This document shows positions 45,152 through 55,383 of a DNA stretch of 64,000 nucleotides, one piece after another (the stretch's first letter is position 1; each line of letters starts with the position of its first letter). The notes under the pieces were generated by a model. It saw only the letters and a list, made by a program, of their open reading frames with translations, searched no databases and was not told where the DNA came from. The position numbers and the translations under genes were made by a program. Source of the stretch: Protula sp. h YS-2021 (lineage: Eukaryota > Annelida > Polychaeta > Sabellida > Serpulidae); contig OX457026.1 in assembly GCA_949752745.1 (NCBI GenBank), forward strand, positions 78,485,256 to 78,549,255, read 5' to 3'.

Positions 45152-47300
45152 TTATTTTGTTAGGGGAAAAAAAAAAGAAAACGGAAGGGCGGTATTGATG
45201 TAGTCGAACGGAGTTATAGATTTGCATAGCATTTCCTGATGTTTCATGCCATGTCTAAAGCACGCAGAGGATGGGGGTGGGAGGGAGGAGACGGGGCGAG
45301 GGTGCGTCTGGGGCTCTGTGTGCGCTGGTACCGATGGGTTGCGCCACACGTTTTGTGTGTGAAGAAATTTTAATTCGTGTGTGCGCTTTAAATGGATGAC
45401 CCTTATTGATGTTTATCTTTTAAATAATTGAAATAACTGAAACTAAAAATCGCTGTTACTGTTTTTCATGCACTCAAATGTCATGATATTTTTTCTGTTT
45501 GCCCTCTTTCAATACGGTTATAAAACTGTTTCTTTGTTTCACTGTTAACCGTATTTATTTTATGGCCAAGTGCCCCCTTCCCCACCACCTCCCGCCTTGG
45601 TGTTGGTGAGAACTTAAGTGTTACATTAATCTTCAGTCATCATATTGGTTACTGATCACACAATATGGTATGGGTTGTGACATCTTGAAACACTTCACCT
45701 TGAGTGTGTCATATTTATAATGTGTCATAAGTTTACATATATTCCGTAACTTGTCATGTCTTTCAAGCAGAGTCCACATGTATTTACCTGCAACAAACAC
45801 AACATTTTCAACTTTATATTTTGAATTTATATATTTAAAAACAAGGGTTATTTTGTTTAATTTGGACAGTCAGTAGGTGGGTCTTCTATTATTTTGACAT
45901 ATCATTGAGTTAAGCAATATAAGTAATGCGAGAGAATGTGCCGATGAAAGCAATGTAAAAGCAACTGGTGAGCGCAATATATATGCACTTTCATTCCTGT
46001 GGGAGGAGTGGTTAGAGAGTGTCTGTGTGTGTGTGTTTATTGGGGGGGGGGGGGGGGGGTGGGCTTGAAGACGTGGTCAAGGGAATTTCATGCTCATGCA
46101 TTTGATTGAAAATGATATTATTTTTAGCCGGACCAACATTTTAAGAGATCCCTCCCCTGGAACTACCGGGGTGGGGGGGGGATGCTCAGTCTGAAACCTG
46201 GTGGGATGTGCGGTGTGCGAAAACGAAAAAAAATCTCATATTTCGCTAAGTTATGATAGAATTTGATAATTTTGGTGAAAGGCAAAAACATCGCACATTT
46301 CACAAGCCGTAATTCGAAAAGATTCACCATTGTAAAAGCGAAAAAACCAGAACTTTGATAACTTTCAAACCATACTGAAGCCAAAAGGATTGACGTTTAA
46401 CACTCAGTTAAGTAGGACGTGTGCAATATTTTGTCTTTTTTCCACCAAAAGTAAAAAGATCATTCATTTTTTTTAAAAAGTCAAAAGATAGCTTATATAT
46501 TTATATGAAAGGTGAAAAGAAGGGTCGTAGGTAAGAAGTGAATAAAGCGACATTTTTGGAAATTTTGAACTGAATCCAGCAATGAATCCATAAGGGCCTC
46601 TTCTAATATTTCCAATGCAAAGGTTTCTCGGTGTAATGACTGAGTGCATTATAACACTACAAAATGACTTATGCATGTTGTGCTCCATGTTTTGCTACGT
46701 TTTGGGGAAAAAGACCTGCGCAAGCACAAAAAATACCCCTCATAAGATCGCTGCGTCTGACACTAATACGAAAATATTGCAGAGTTTAAGTGAAAAGGGA
46801 GGTCTGTATGTAAAATGTATGTAATAATAGATGTATCAGTTGTTAGTCTACAGTAAAAGTACCCGAAGGAAGGGGAAGAGTTAAATGCTGCCCACCCCCT
46901 CTCCCCTCCCCGGTTACATGATAAAACAGTTTTTGTAACGGTATCTGACGGTGAAAAATACTCCAATTATCGCTCGTTTTACCCTCATCACCGTTCATGA
47001 ATTGGATGAAGGTGAAGGAAAAGAGTGGCCGAGAATTAGAGCTTCACTACAACACGAGACGATGCATTCCAGTATATGCATTTATTTATTGGCCAAGAGT
47101 CAGAGGTGAAGTTTCTGGGCAAATTATCTAATTAATGTATAGTGTTTTTTTTTAACAGAGCCCCGTTGATTCCCCCACAGTTATTTCAGCAAATTACTTT
47201 CTTCAAGTTACGGCAGGGCATGCTCAAATTCAAAAATCACGAGCAAAGCGTACATCGAAATTCAGGAAGTTTACACAGTTCCTTGCCTGATTACCACATA
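45152..47300. other. downstream of the NLR; no supported gene
   Basis: AT-rich, with a GT run and poly-G at 46025-46060 and other G/C runs. No consensus AATAAA closely follows the stop; the 3' end of the transcript cannot be placed. Confidence 0.5.
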
Positions 47301-47348
47301 ACGACTGTTGCATAAGTTTTCCCTGCGCGTAAAAACAGCCCGTTTTTA

Positions 47349-47635
47349 CGTAGAAAAGGCCTTTTCTACGCCCAAAGCCCGTAAAATCTACCTGTCAACC
47401 CATTGTCTGTAATATTGTCCTGTGCATAGAAAAGGCCTTTTCTATGGGTGCTGTAAAGGGAAAACTTACGCTTCAGGAGCGTAATTTTTCCCTGCATCAA
47501 TAAAATTCAGCTTTAGACAATTTGTCTCCCTATCGAAATAGGAACAAAGAAACAGTATATGGAGAGGAAATCATTGAAATAATGCGCTCACAGCTGAAAT
47601 ATACAGTCTTGCCCGTAGAAAAGGCCTTTTCTACG
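47349..47635. repeat. three perfect 22-bp palindromes centred on AAAAGGCCTTTT
   Basis: TAGAAAAGGCCTTTTCTA, extended by CG or CA/TG at the ends to 22 bp, is present at 47349-47370, 47425-47446 and 47614-47635. An imperfect fourth copy lies at about 58627-58649. The surrounding CATAAGTTTTCCCTGCGCGT is shared between 47312 and the 58600 region. Confidence 0.8.
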
Positions 47636-47639
47636 TAAA

Positions 47640-48475
47640 AACAGCCTGTCATTTTAGTATTGAAACTAGACATAAATTTCTGGGGCACAGGGTATTTTTA
47701 CGCCATCAATCCCTAAAAAAGTCCTTTTTTCTTTTAGCTATCAAGTCTTAAAGCAAGATATATTAAAATCTATCTGTGAGTTAAAAGGGCAATTTTTACG
47801 CCTCAATGGGCGTAAAAAAGTCATTTCAATCACAAAACTAGACATGAATTTCTGACGCACAGGTTATTTTTACGCCATCAATCCGTAAAAAAGTCCTTTT
47901 TTCTTTTAGCTATCAAGCCTTAAAGCAAGATATATTAAAATCTATCTGTAAGTGAAAAGGGCATTTTTTACGCCTTAATGGGCGTAAAAAAGTCATTTCA
48001 ACCACAAAACTAGACATGAATTTCTGACGCACAGGGTTATTTTTACGCCATCAATCCGTAAAAAAGTCCTTTTTTCTTTTAGCTATCAAGTCTTAAAGCA
48101 AGATATATTAAAATCTATCTGTAAGTGAAAAGGGCATTTTTTACGCCTTAAAGGGCGTAAAAAAGTCATTTCAACCACAAAACTAGACATGAATTTCTGA
48201 CGCACAGGTTATTTTTACGCCATCAATCCGTAAAAAAGTCCTTTTTTCTTTTAGCTATCAAGCCTTAAAGCAAGATATATTAAAATCTATCTGTAAGTGA
48301 AAAGGGCATTTTTTACGCCTTAATGGGCGTAAAAAAGTCATTTCAACCACAAAACTAGACATGAATTTCTGACGCACAGGGTATTTTTACGCCATCAATC
48401 CGTAAAAAAGTCCTTTTTTCTTTTAGCTATCAAGTCTTAAAGCAAGATATATTAAAACCTATCTGTGAGTTAAAA
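47640..48475. repeat. 172-173 bp satellite array, left part
   Basis: The landmark GACATGAATTTCTGACGCAC occurs at 47841, 48013, 48186 and 48358, with a diverged copy at 47669, giving spacings of 172, 172, 173 and 172. Each monomer has two hairpin-forming blocks: TTTTTACGCC…GGGCGTAAAAA and TTTTTACG…CCGTAAAAA. The array is interrupted by DIRS copy B at 48476 and resumes at 56454. Confidence 0.95.
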
Positions 48476-48679
48476 CTGACGTTTTATTTTCGTAAAACGC
48501 TCTTTTACGAGTAAAAGCGTGATTCGCGTTCTCCACTTTTATACGGGTTTTCTCGCAAAACTCTAAGAATCACGCACTCAGGAACTGAAATTTTCTACTA
48601 GTGACTCGAATAGTCCCGTCGTTGGTCCCAGCCAATCAGCATCCTTGGTCACTGTAACCAAGCCTCATTCGAGTATTGC
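48476..48679 (-). repeat. right inverted terminal repeat, DIRS copy B
   Basis: Begins CTGACGTTTTATTTTCG at the satellite junction and is nearly identical to the right ITR of copy A. The inner part is complementary to 56272-56415. Confidence 0.95.
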
Positions 48680-48731
48680 CCCAGTGTACCAACCACACCC
48701 AGGTCTGCGGGGTGGCTGGGTGGGAAGCTAT

Positions 48732-48848
48732 GATAAAAGTGGAGAACGCGAATCACGCTTTTACTCGTAAAAGAGCGTTTTACGAAAATAAAACGTCAGT
48801 TTTACTTCGTAAAAGCTCAGGATTCGCTTATCTCCACTTTTATACGGG
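48732..48848 (-). repeat. internal complementary region (ICR), DIRS copy B
   Basis: GTGGAGAACGCG… to AAACGTCAG (48799) matches the complement of the right end. TTTTACTTCGTAAAAGC (from 48800) to TTTATACGGG matches the complement of the left end. The halves are joined by a single TTTT. Confidence 0.95.
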
Positions 48849-50080
48849 ACTAACACCGGAGACGGGGAGACCTGCGTTGTGAGTCAAACTTAGAAAATTT
48901 CCTCAAAGTTCGCTTTTACTCGAAAGAAAACGTGCTATCTTCCGTGTCGGGAGAAAAAGGCGTAAATAAAACACTGTAGAGAAATTTCAAAGTGTTTAAT
49001 GTGCCTCAGAACAGAATATAATCGAGTTGGTAAACAACTCTAGCACACGGAAGGACGAACGAACCAAGAACCAAGACGTGGAGTAGACGTGTTGACGACT
49101 ACGCTACCCCCCGTCATACACCTTGCTAATACCATCTCCCTCCAACCTCCCACAAGATGGTAGCCCAACCTAACCACAAGGTCAGTTCACATAAACATTT
49201 AACTATCCCTTTATTTGAACTGTCACAAACACGATCGCGGAACCAAGGCCGCGTACCCAGTAAGACGATCAAGTAACTGCTGACCGGGCTTGGTCGCTTA
49301 CTAACTAACTCACAATTCATAATTACGAACATTACTAAAACAATATGGAATAACCCAACTAAGACCTTAAGCTACCAGCTTAACTGAGGGCTGGGTAGCG
49401 AACCAATGCAGCGATCTTCAAGCGTAGCAGGTGAGAAGAGTTTCCCACATACTCAGGGTTGAGCGCACTGACCGTGTGTTATTGTACAATATCGAATGAC
49501 TGAAACCAGACACACTACAAAGCGCCCATTCAGAACACTGACTGGAAACTACGCACCCGTTCAGAACGGGTGACGCACTTACACGAGCCCATTCAACACC
49601 TATATACAATATGTCACACACACAAAACGCGTTACAACGTGCCAATGTTCAACCTCGGTCACTGGTACATGAACCTAGCCGGGCTAGGTACCTGATCCCT
49701 GCGAGGCCGACTCTAGTGGACGCGACGATCGCACCGAGGGGGGAACGCGTGGTGCGAAGCAGTGTTCACCTCCCCCCCCCCTTTTTCCAAGGGAAGATGG
49801 AGTACCGGACTCGCAGGGGTGAGGCACCGAGACCGGTGCTAACAAACCAGGGAGCGCGGACTCCCAGAATACTGTACTAGTTTGAATACTGAACTGAAGC
49901 TGTAACGTGGAGAGTTCTCTAACTAACTCATTGATACACGTCTGGGTGTCGTTAACGGCGGGCTTGATTCTGAGTCTTCTTGAATTTGCCTGCACCGTTA
50001 CCAGGGCGTTGAAAGGCGGAGTCCTTGCGTTTGAACCTGCCCTTGTTCTTGTTTGACTGTTCACTGCAAACATACAAGCG
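48849..50080 (-). other. 3' non-coding region of DIRS copy B
   Basis: Corresponds to 21246-22268 of copy A, in reverse. No coding sequence is recognised apart from a short basic remnant next to the recombinase stop. Confidence 0.6.
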
Positions 50081-51150
50081 TTAGATAGAAACTACTGACT
50101 CGGCAGCCACAAAAGGGCCCAACGAATACAGACCCGAAAGTTCGCACTGAGAGAAGTCCTTCAGATAATACTTAATGAATGAATTAGGTGAAGACCAACA
50201 GCCTGTTTTCAGAATGTCTGTTAGAGACACACTACGCAGTGCCCTAATGGAGTTGGCTACCTGCCTTACGTGATGGGCCTTAACTTTACACAGATCTCTG
50301 AATTCGGGTTCTGTCTGGGCTCTTTCATAAGCTTCCAAAACTACCGACTTAATGTACTTAGAGACAGTTTGTTTAGAAATATCTTTATGAAACTTGGGCA
50401 TAAAGGAAATGATCAACGCTTTCTGCCCCTCGCTTCTGTAGTCCTCGGACACCTGGAGATACTTACGCAAAGCTTTGACTGGACAGAGGGAGACCCGGTC
50501 CGAGTCCTCGTCCTCTACCCCCAAGGCTGGCAGCGTTATCTGTTCCAAGGTACCAAGGCCTGCGGTAGCGATATGTGTCTTACCCATGAAGCCTGCCCTC
50601 GGTCGCAGGAAGAGTTTTTTCCACTCACCATTTTCCTTCAGTATCTCGCGGTCCAGGGCGTGTATCTCCCCTCTTCTCTTGCCCGAGGCCAGCGCCAATA
50701 GAAAAACAAATCTTACCGTTGCACCCCTAGGAGTGATCACGTCCTCTCCGAACACATCTGCTCTCTGAAGGTAACGCAGGACCAAGGACAGGTCCCACTG
50801 GGCTATATTGGTGTTTGACGGAGGAGAGTTTACCTTGAAGTGCCTAAAAAGCATAGATAGGGCTGGATCCTCCCCTGGATCGTAACCTGTTGCGGTTTTT
50901 TAACCTAGAGCCTATGGCGGCACGATAACCCTCGATCGAACCCACTTTCAGGCGCTCGGTCGTAAACAGGTGATCCAGGAAGTCTGCCACTACCGCTGGC
51001 GTGGCTTGGAACGGGTCTAGCTGGGCTTTGGCGCACCAGTTAGCGAATTTGTTCCATTGTGCCCGATAAACCCTCGCCGTTGATTCTCTGTGGCTGTTTA
51101 ACATTTTTTCTCTCACTCCCCTGGAAAAACCTTGTTTCTCTAACAGAGAA
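50081..51150 (-). CDS. DIRS tyrosine recombinase, copy B (one frameshift)
   Basis: The core-binding domain GVREKMLNSHRESTARVYRA … VGSIEGYRAAIGSRLK is in the frame ending at 50844. An extra A in a run (plus-strand T run 50896-50901) shifts it to the frame 50854-50081, which holds the whole catalytic domain. That domain has SGKRRGEIHALD (first Arg), KAHHVRQVANSI (H-x-x-R), GCWSSPNSF and IKYYLKDF (candidate nucleophile Tyr), ending FVAAESVVSI. All the catalytic positions I can assign are present. Role: recombines circular element DNA into the genome. The true start is unclear, because the frame is open far upstream, overlapping the RT gene to 53030. Confidence 0.85.
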
Positions 51151-53317
51151 GGGACAGGCACCACAGGTGCAGGTCCAGGAGGTGGGGGTTCGGGTGGAAG
51201 TACAGCCAGTGGGGTTGTGCTAGCATCTCCGGGTGGCAAGGTAGCCTTACCGGGGGGCTGGTCGCGTATTTGACTAGGAGGGGGAACCAAGGAGCCTCGG
51301 GAGCCCAAGGGGCTATCAGAAGGAGGCGAAAAGGTCTGCACGACGTCAAGTTCTGCACCACCCGAAGCAGGATGGGCTGTGGGGGAAAGGCATACAGGAC
51401 CTCGTTCTTCGGCCATTGGCACGTCAAGGCGTTGATTGCCCAGGCCTGGGGATCGGGGCATGGGGAGACATACCTTGGTAACTTCGTCGTGAGGGCGTTC
51501 GCAAACAAGTCCAAGGTCGGTTTCCCCCACGGAGAGCGCTTGGTCACCCACTCGAAGGAGCGGGGGGACAGACACCACTCCGTGTGGATAACTTGACCGA
51601 CCCTGGAAGCTAGGTCTGCCAACACATTCAGCGACCCTGCCAAGTGTCGGGCTGAAAGAAAAATTCTCTTCTCTCGGGCGAACTTCAGAATGTCCCCAGC
51701 GAGCTTCGTGAGTTGCTGGGACCTGGTACCGCCTTGCTTGTTTAGGTATGCCACTGCGGTGGAGTTGTCTAGATGGAACTCCACACGTCGACCCTCTAGG
51801 GCAGGGGTGAGGTCGTGTACGGCTATCCACACCACCTGCAACTCTAACCAATTTATGTGGCGATTTTTTACCTGCTGTGGCCACTGACCTTGCCACATTC
51901 TGCACTGGAAATGAATCCCCCAGCCGGATAGGGAAGCGTCGGTTTGTACCTCTGTTTCCGGAGGCGGGGCTGTGAAGGGCATCCCTTCGCCCATGACTCG
52001 GTCGTCGCACCACCAAGCCAACTCTTGGTGGGCTTCCACCGACAGAGACATCACGGCTCTGGGGTGTCTGCCTTGGCGTAAAGCGCGCCTTATCTCTGCC
52101 TGGAAGGGCCTGTAATGCAGTTTCCCTAGAGGGACCGTCTTCTCTGTAGCTACTAGACAGCCCAGCAGGGACTCCATTTTTACCAAACTCACCTTGGAAC
52201 CTGGCTGTATGGATCCGACACTGGTACGGATTCTTTCCCTCCGCTCGGAAGTGGGGTAAGCTCTTGCCAGCTGCAGATCCCATCTTTCCCCTAAAAATAC
52301 CATTACCTGTTTTGGATTTAGCTCCGACTTGTCTCGGTTTACCATGAGACCCACCTTCGTTGCCTGGTCGACCAAGGCCTGCGTTTGCCGACTCACCGTG
52401 GCTCGGTCGCGATGGGCTACGAACCAATCGTCTAGGTACTGAAAGACCAACATACCTCGAACTCGGGCCCACGCCTTTAATACTTTCATTATTTTGGTGA
52501 AGACAAAGGGAGCGGTAGAGAGACCGAATGGGAGGGCTCGGAACCAAAACCTTTTCTCCCCTACCTGGAAGCATAGGTACTTCCTGGCGGCGGGGTGCAG
52601 AGGTACGTGCAGGTACGCATCTGATAGATCTATGGACGTACCCCACATGTCCCTCCCCAGGGAACTCTTTATGACCTGGGCCGTATCCATCTGAAACGGC
52701 GTCACATGGAGAAATTGGTTCAGAGAGGATAGATCTATGACTAGACGCCAACCCCCCGACTTCTTGGGTACCAGGAAGACCCGGCTGAAAAACCCTTTCT
52801 GATTTTTGGGCATTTCCCCTACGGCCCCTTTGCTCACTAAGTCTTCGACCATCGAGCGTAAGGCTCGGTGCTTTGGTGAGTTTGCATCGTAGGAGGCGAT
52901 CAGGCAGCTCGGGGCCAGATAGCGAAGGGGTATGGGTGGAACGTGGCCGCGTCGGTCCCGTTTGAACGGGAGTGCGTAGCCTTCTCTCAACCAACGCACT
53001 ACTTTCTTCGGAGCACCCATGTCCCGCCAAGCTTGCCAGAATCTGCCTAGCCTGCCTCCTACGAGCAAACAGTCGCTGAAGGGCTGGAAGCCCTCCTCGT
53101 CTTTTGACCTGATAAAAGTATCTCTTAGAGACGAGGCGTTCCCCTCTGAGAGATACTTTGATTGATTGCTACCTGCACTGAGGCGAGGCCCTCGGAGGGG
53201 TCCTGCCGTTGCTTTGCTGCCTCGGCTTCTTCGGGGGAGAAGACCTGGCTTTGCTGTTCGACCTCGACCTGTCTCGGCGCGGGGGCTGCGAGAACTGGCG
53301 CTTCTGTGGACGCGCAA
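51140..53317 (-). CDS. DIRS reverse transcriptase / RNase H / methyltransferase-like protein, copy B
   Basis: 725 codons uninterrupted. RT: FLVPKKSGGWRLVIDLSSLN (181-200), motif A SIDLSDAYLHV with D230, RALPFGLSTAPFVF (260-273) and active site FQYLDDWF (292-299, D296 and D297). RNase H: VQTDASLSGWG (D460), WLELQ (E492), FHLDNST (D517) and NVLADLAS (D568). From about 597 a methyltransferase-like C-terminal domain follows: KPTLDLFANALTTKLPRYV, CQWPKNEVLYAFPPQPILL, FRLLLIAPWAP. This Dam-like domain is known in DIRS and its function there is unclear. The annotated ATG gives an Arg-rich start overlapping the gag tail. In copy A the same region is fused in frame to gag, so the protein may be made by fusion or frameshift. 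Confidence 0.9.
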   Translation of the reverse strand: MRVHRSASSRSPRAETGRGRTAKPGLLPRRSRGSKATAGPLRGPRLSAGSNQSKYLSEGNASSLRDTFIRSKDEEGFQPFSDCLLVGGRLGRFWQAWRDMGAPKKVVRWLREGYALPFKRDRRGHVPPIPLRYLAPSCLIASYDANSPKHRALRSMVEDLVSKGAVGEMPKNQKGFFSRVFLVPKKSGGWRLVIDLSSLNQFLHVTPFQMDTAQVIKSSLGRDMWGTSIDLSDAYLHVPLHPAARKYLCFQVGEKRFWFRALPFGLSTAPFVFTKIMKVLKAWARVRGMLVFQYLDDWFVAHRDRATVSRQTQALVDQATKVGLMVNRDKSELNPKQVMVFLGERWDLQLARAYPTSERRERIRTSVGSIQPGSKVSLVKMESLLGCLVATEKTVPLGKLHYRPFQAEIRRALRQGRHPRAVMSLSVEAHQELAWWCDDRVMGEGMPFTAPPPETEVQTDASLSGWGIHFQCRMWQGQWPQQVKNRHINWLELQVVWIAVHDLTPALEGRRVEFHLDNSTAVAYLNKQGGTRSQQLTKLAGDILKFAREKRIFLSARHLAGSLNVLADLASRVGQVIHTEWCLSPRSFEWVTKRSPWGKPTLDLFANALTTKLPRYVSPCPDPQAWAINALTCQWPKNEVLYAFPPQPILLRVVQNLTSCRPFRLLLIAPWAPEAPWFPLLVKYATSPPVRLPCHPEMLAQPHWLYFHPNPHLLDLHLWCLSLLC
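51520..53030 (-). other. open −1 frame overlapping RT/RNase H, continuous with the recombinase frame
   Basis: In copy B the frame that becomes the recombinase (open 53030-50844, 728 codons) has no stop across about 1.5 kb of RT/RNase H coding sequence. Copy A has the matching frame open in pieces (18390 to about 18770, 18811-19332, 19453-19902), broken only where copy A has indels. It starts with the same MA(R/G)HGC peptide in both. The peptide is Ser/Arg/Pro-rich with no domain. It could be true dual coding, as overlapping ORFs are known in DIRS, or a by-product of composition. Confidence 0.4.
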
Positions 53318-55383
53318 ACTGCCTCGGTGCTCTAGCCATGAGAGCTAGGTCCTGTGACAGTGACCTGCTCTCTTGATGAACCCTCTCGATTTCTTCGGGG
53401 GGGAAACAGCTCCTTCTGGCCAAGTATAGGGGCGTGGCGTAGGTCACGGAGGCCCTTGACACTCGACCAGCAGTGTAGCAAAAAAGCATCGCGTCGCAGG
53501 AACACTAGTGAGGAGGTCAGATAAGTAGCCAGTTTCACCACATCCCTGGTCGCTAAGGCTAAGCACTCCAGGAGTTTAAGTGCCACCGGGTCTGACAGGC
53601 TCAGGTCCTCCAAACGCTTCTTCAAGGCACTCAGGGTGTGGTCCTGGAAAGACATAATGTTCAAAACGTGTCTAGCTGAACCTTCTATGGCCTTCGCGTC
53701 TTTTTCAACCAGCGGGATATCCGAGTCCTGTCGCACCGAGGGCATCCATACCATACGTTTAGTGGGTTGCTCCAGGGCTTCCAGGGGTATGAGGTCATCT
53801 GAGGACCGGTAGGGACCCTGCTTCACCGTACAGTGCTTGGAGGGGTGGAGACGTGACAGCGCACGACCTTCGGAGGCATCTAGACGCTTGAACTCCCGGC
53901 AACGCACCGACAACGCGTTTGCCACTCCCTCGCTGGTCGTAAGAGCCACAAACGCTTCCGGTTGAGGAAGGGAGGCCTGTGAAGTCATCCTGATAGGTGG
54001 ATCTTCTCTGTCTGACACCGGGCGACCACATTCTATTCCTGCTAGCCTGGCGATCTCCTGAACCGCATCCCGGAACGGTACGTCCTCAGGGGCGACCGAC
54101 TCTCCTAGGGGCGAAAAAGATGCCTCTGGCTCCTGGCAGAACTCGGGTGGGGACGGGGTACGAATCGGACGTCTCCCCGCTGCGGCTGGGTCTTTCCACA
54201 GACGCTGTGCTTTGCCTGGGGAAAGAATGGGATCTGTGGAACGGAGGGGAAACTGCACTGACGGGAAAAAACTGCTTGGTGACTCCTCTTCCGCGTCGCC
54301 ATCTGCTCCCGAGTCCTCCGAACTCCCCTCCTCCTGCGCCGATAACTCCGGTTCTTCTTTCACGGCTGCGCCTGGGACCGGGGTATAAATAGCTCTCTCC
54401 CTGTTCTTGGGTATGGCTTCCAGAGGCGAAGTGTCCAACGGTGCGAGTTCTTCGTCCTCCTCTGCGTGTTGCGTAAGTGAGATCTGGCCCGATGGGGGAA
54501 TATCTCCAGACTCGCTCTCGCTGAGGGTGATAGTTTCCAAAGTATCCTTCGTGTCTGGTTCCTGTTGGTGAGCAGGGGTAGACACCGAGAGTACCGGAGG
54601 ATCATCTGGTGGGCGAGAGATGGTCGCCGAGGGAGCAAGTCTGCGTCTCTGTTCTGGCTTAGAGAGCAGCGCTTCTTGAAGGTCTTGGATCTGTCTTTGG
54701 AGCTGAGATTGCATGGCGAGGAACGAAGAAATGTTCAAGGTCTCAGCTGGAGGCAGTGGAGATGTGTCCGCTATTTGTATTGGGTCGGAGTCCGGGCGCG
54801 GAGGGATGCCAAACTCTCCCACACTGCTGGTAAAACATGCCCCAGACTTCGCATGGGTGATGGTAACACTCTCTTTCACGGCGGGCCCAGACGGGGGCGA
54901 CACGAGGGGAGGTTCTTCCGAAACCAGTCTACCCCTCCCTCTGAGTGCAAATGGCCAAGTCTTATCCAGTGCGGTGATCGCGCTTGTCCCTGGTGAGCCC
55001 AGCTCGGACACCAATCTCGAGGTTGAAGATTTGAGTTTCTTCTTCTTACGAGGCAAGTCGAAATCCGACTCCACATCTCTGTCCGCTCGCACTGGTGAAG
55101 ACACCGGACCAGCCACCACTGAACCGGCTCTCGGTATGTCCAGGGATAAAGACTGAACCTTCCGACGCACCCTACGCTTAATATTCTTGGCGCGCACCTT
55201 CTCCAGAGCGTCCCAGTCCTGGGGGGAAAGGTGTGCGCACTCCTTGCAGGTGTGTAGAGCATCACACAGCGGAATGTCCCTGTCTCTCCTGCACCGGTCG
55301 CAGAGCGAGTGAGGATTGGCAGCCGACGCCGGGTGGACGCAGGAGATGTGTGACGTGCTGTGGTACAGACTGGCCTCCGTCAT
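53169..55383 (-). CDS. DIRS gag-like protein, copy B (one homopolymer frameshift)
   Basis: The frame is open 55713-53332. I place the start at the ATG 55383 (MTEASLYHSTSHISC), because copy A has the same start and the upstream 110 codons lie in non-coding leader. N-terminal C28-x2-C31-x8-C40-x3-H44-x-C46-x2-C49 looks zinc-binding, and DLPRKKKKLKSS is NLS-like. The middle is Pro/Ser-rich, with an acidic EEDEELAPLD region. The C-terminal half is helical (KLLECLALATRDVVKLATYL). Seven G at 53397-53403 shift the frame at LFPP; copies A and C read LFPPEEIERVHQE without the shift. After it, the frame continues to SPQCR-stop at 53169. Probable structural protein of the element. Confidence 0.85.

Noticed and set aside
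47640..48475. CRISPR-like array
   Set aside because: Whole 172-bp units repeat, with no unique spacers, and the genome is clearly eukaryotic.
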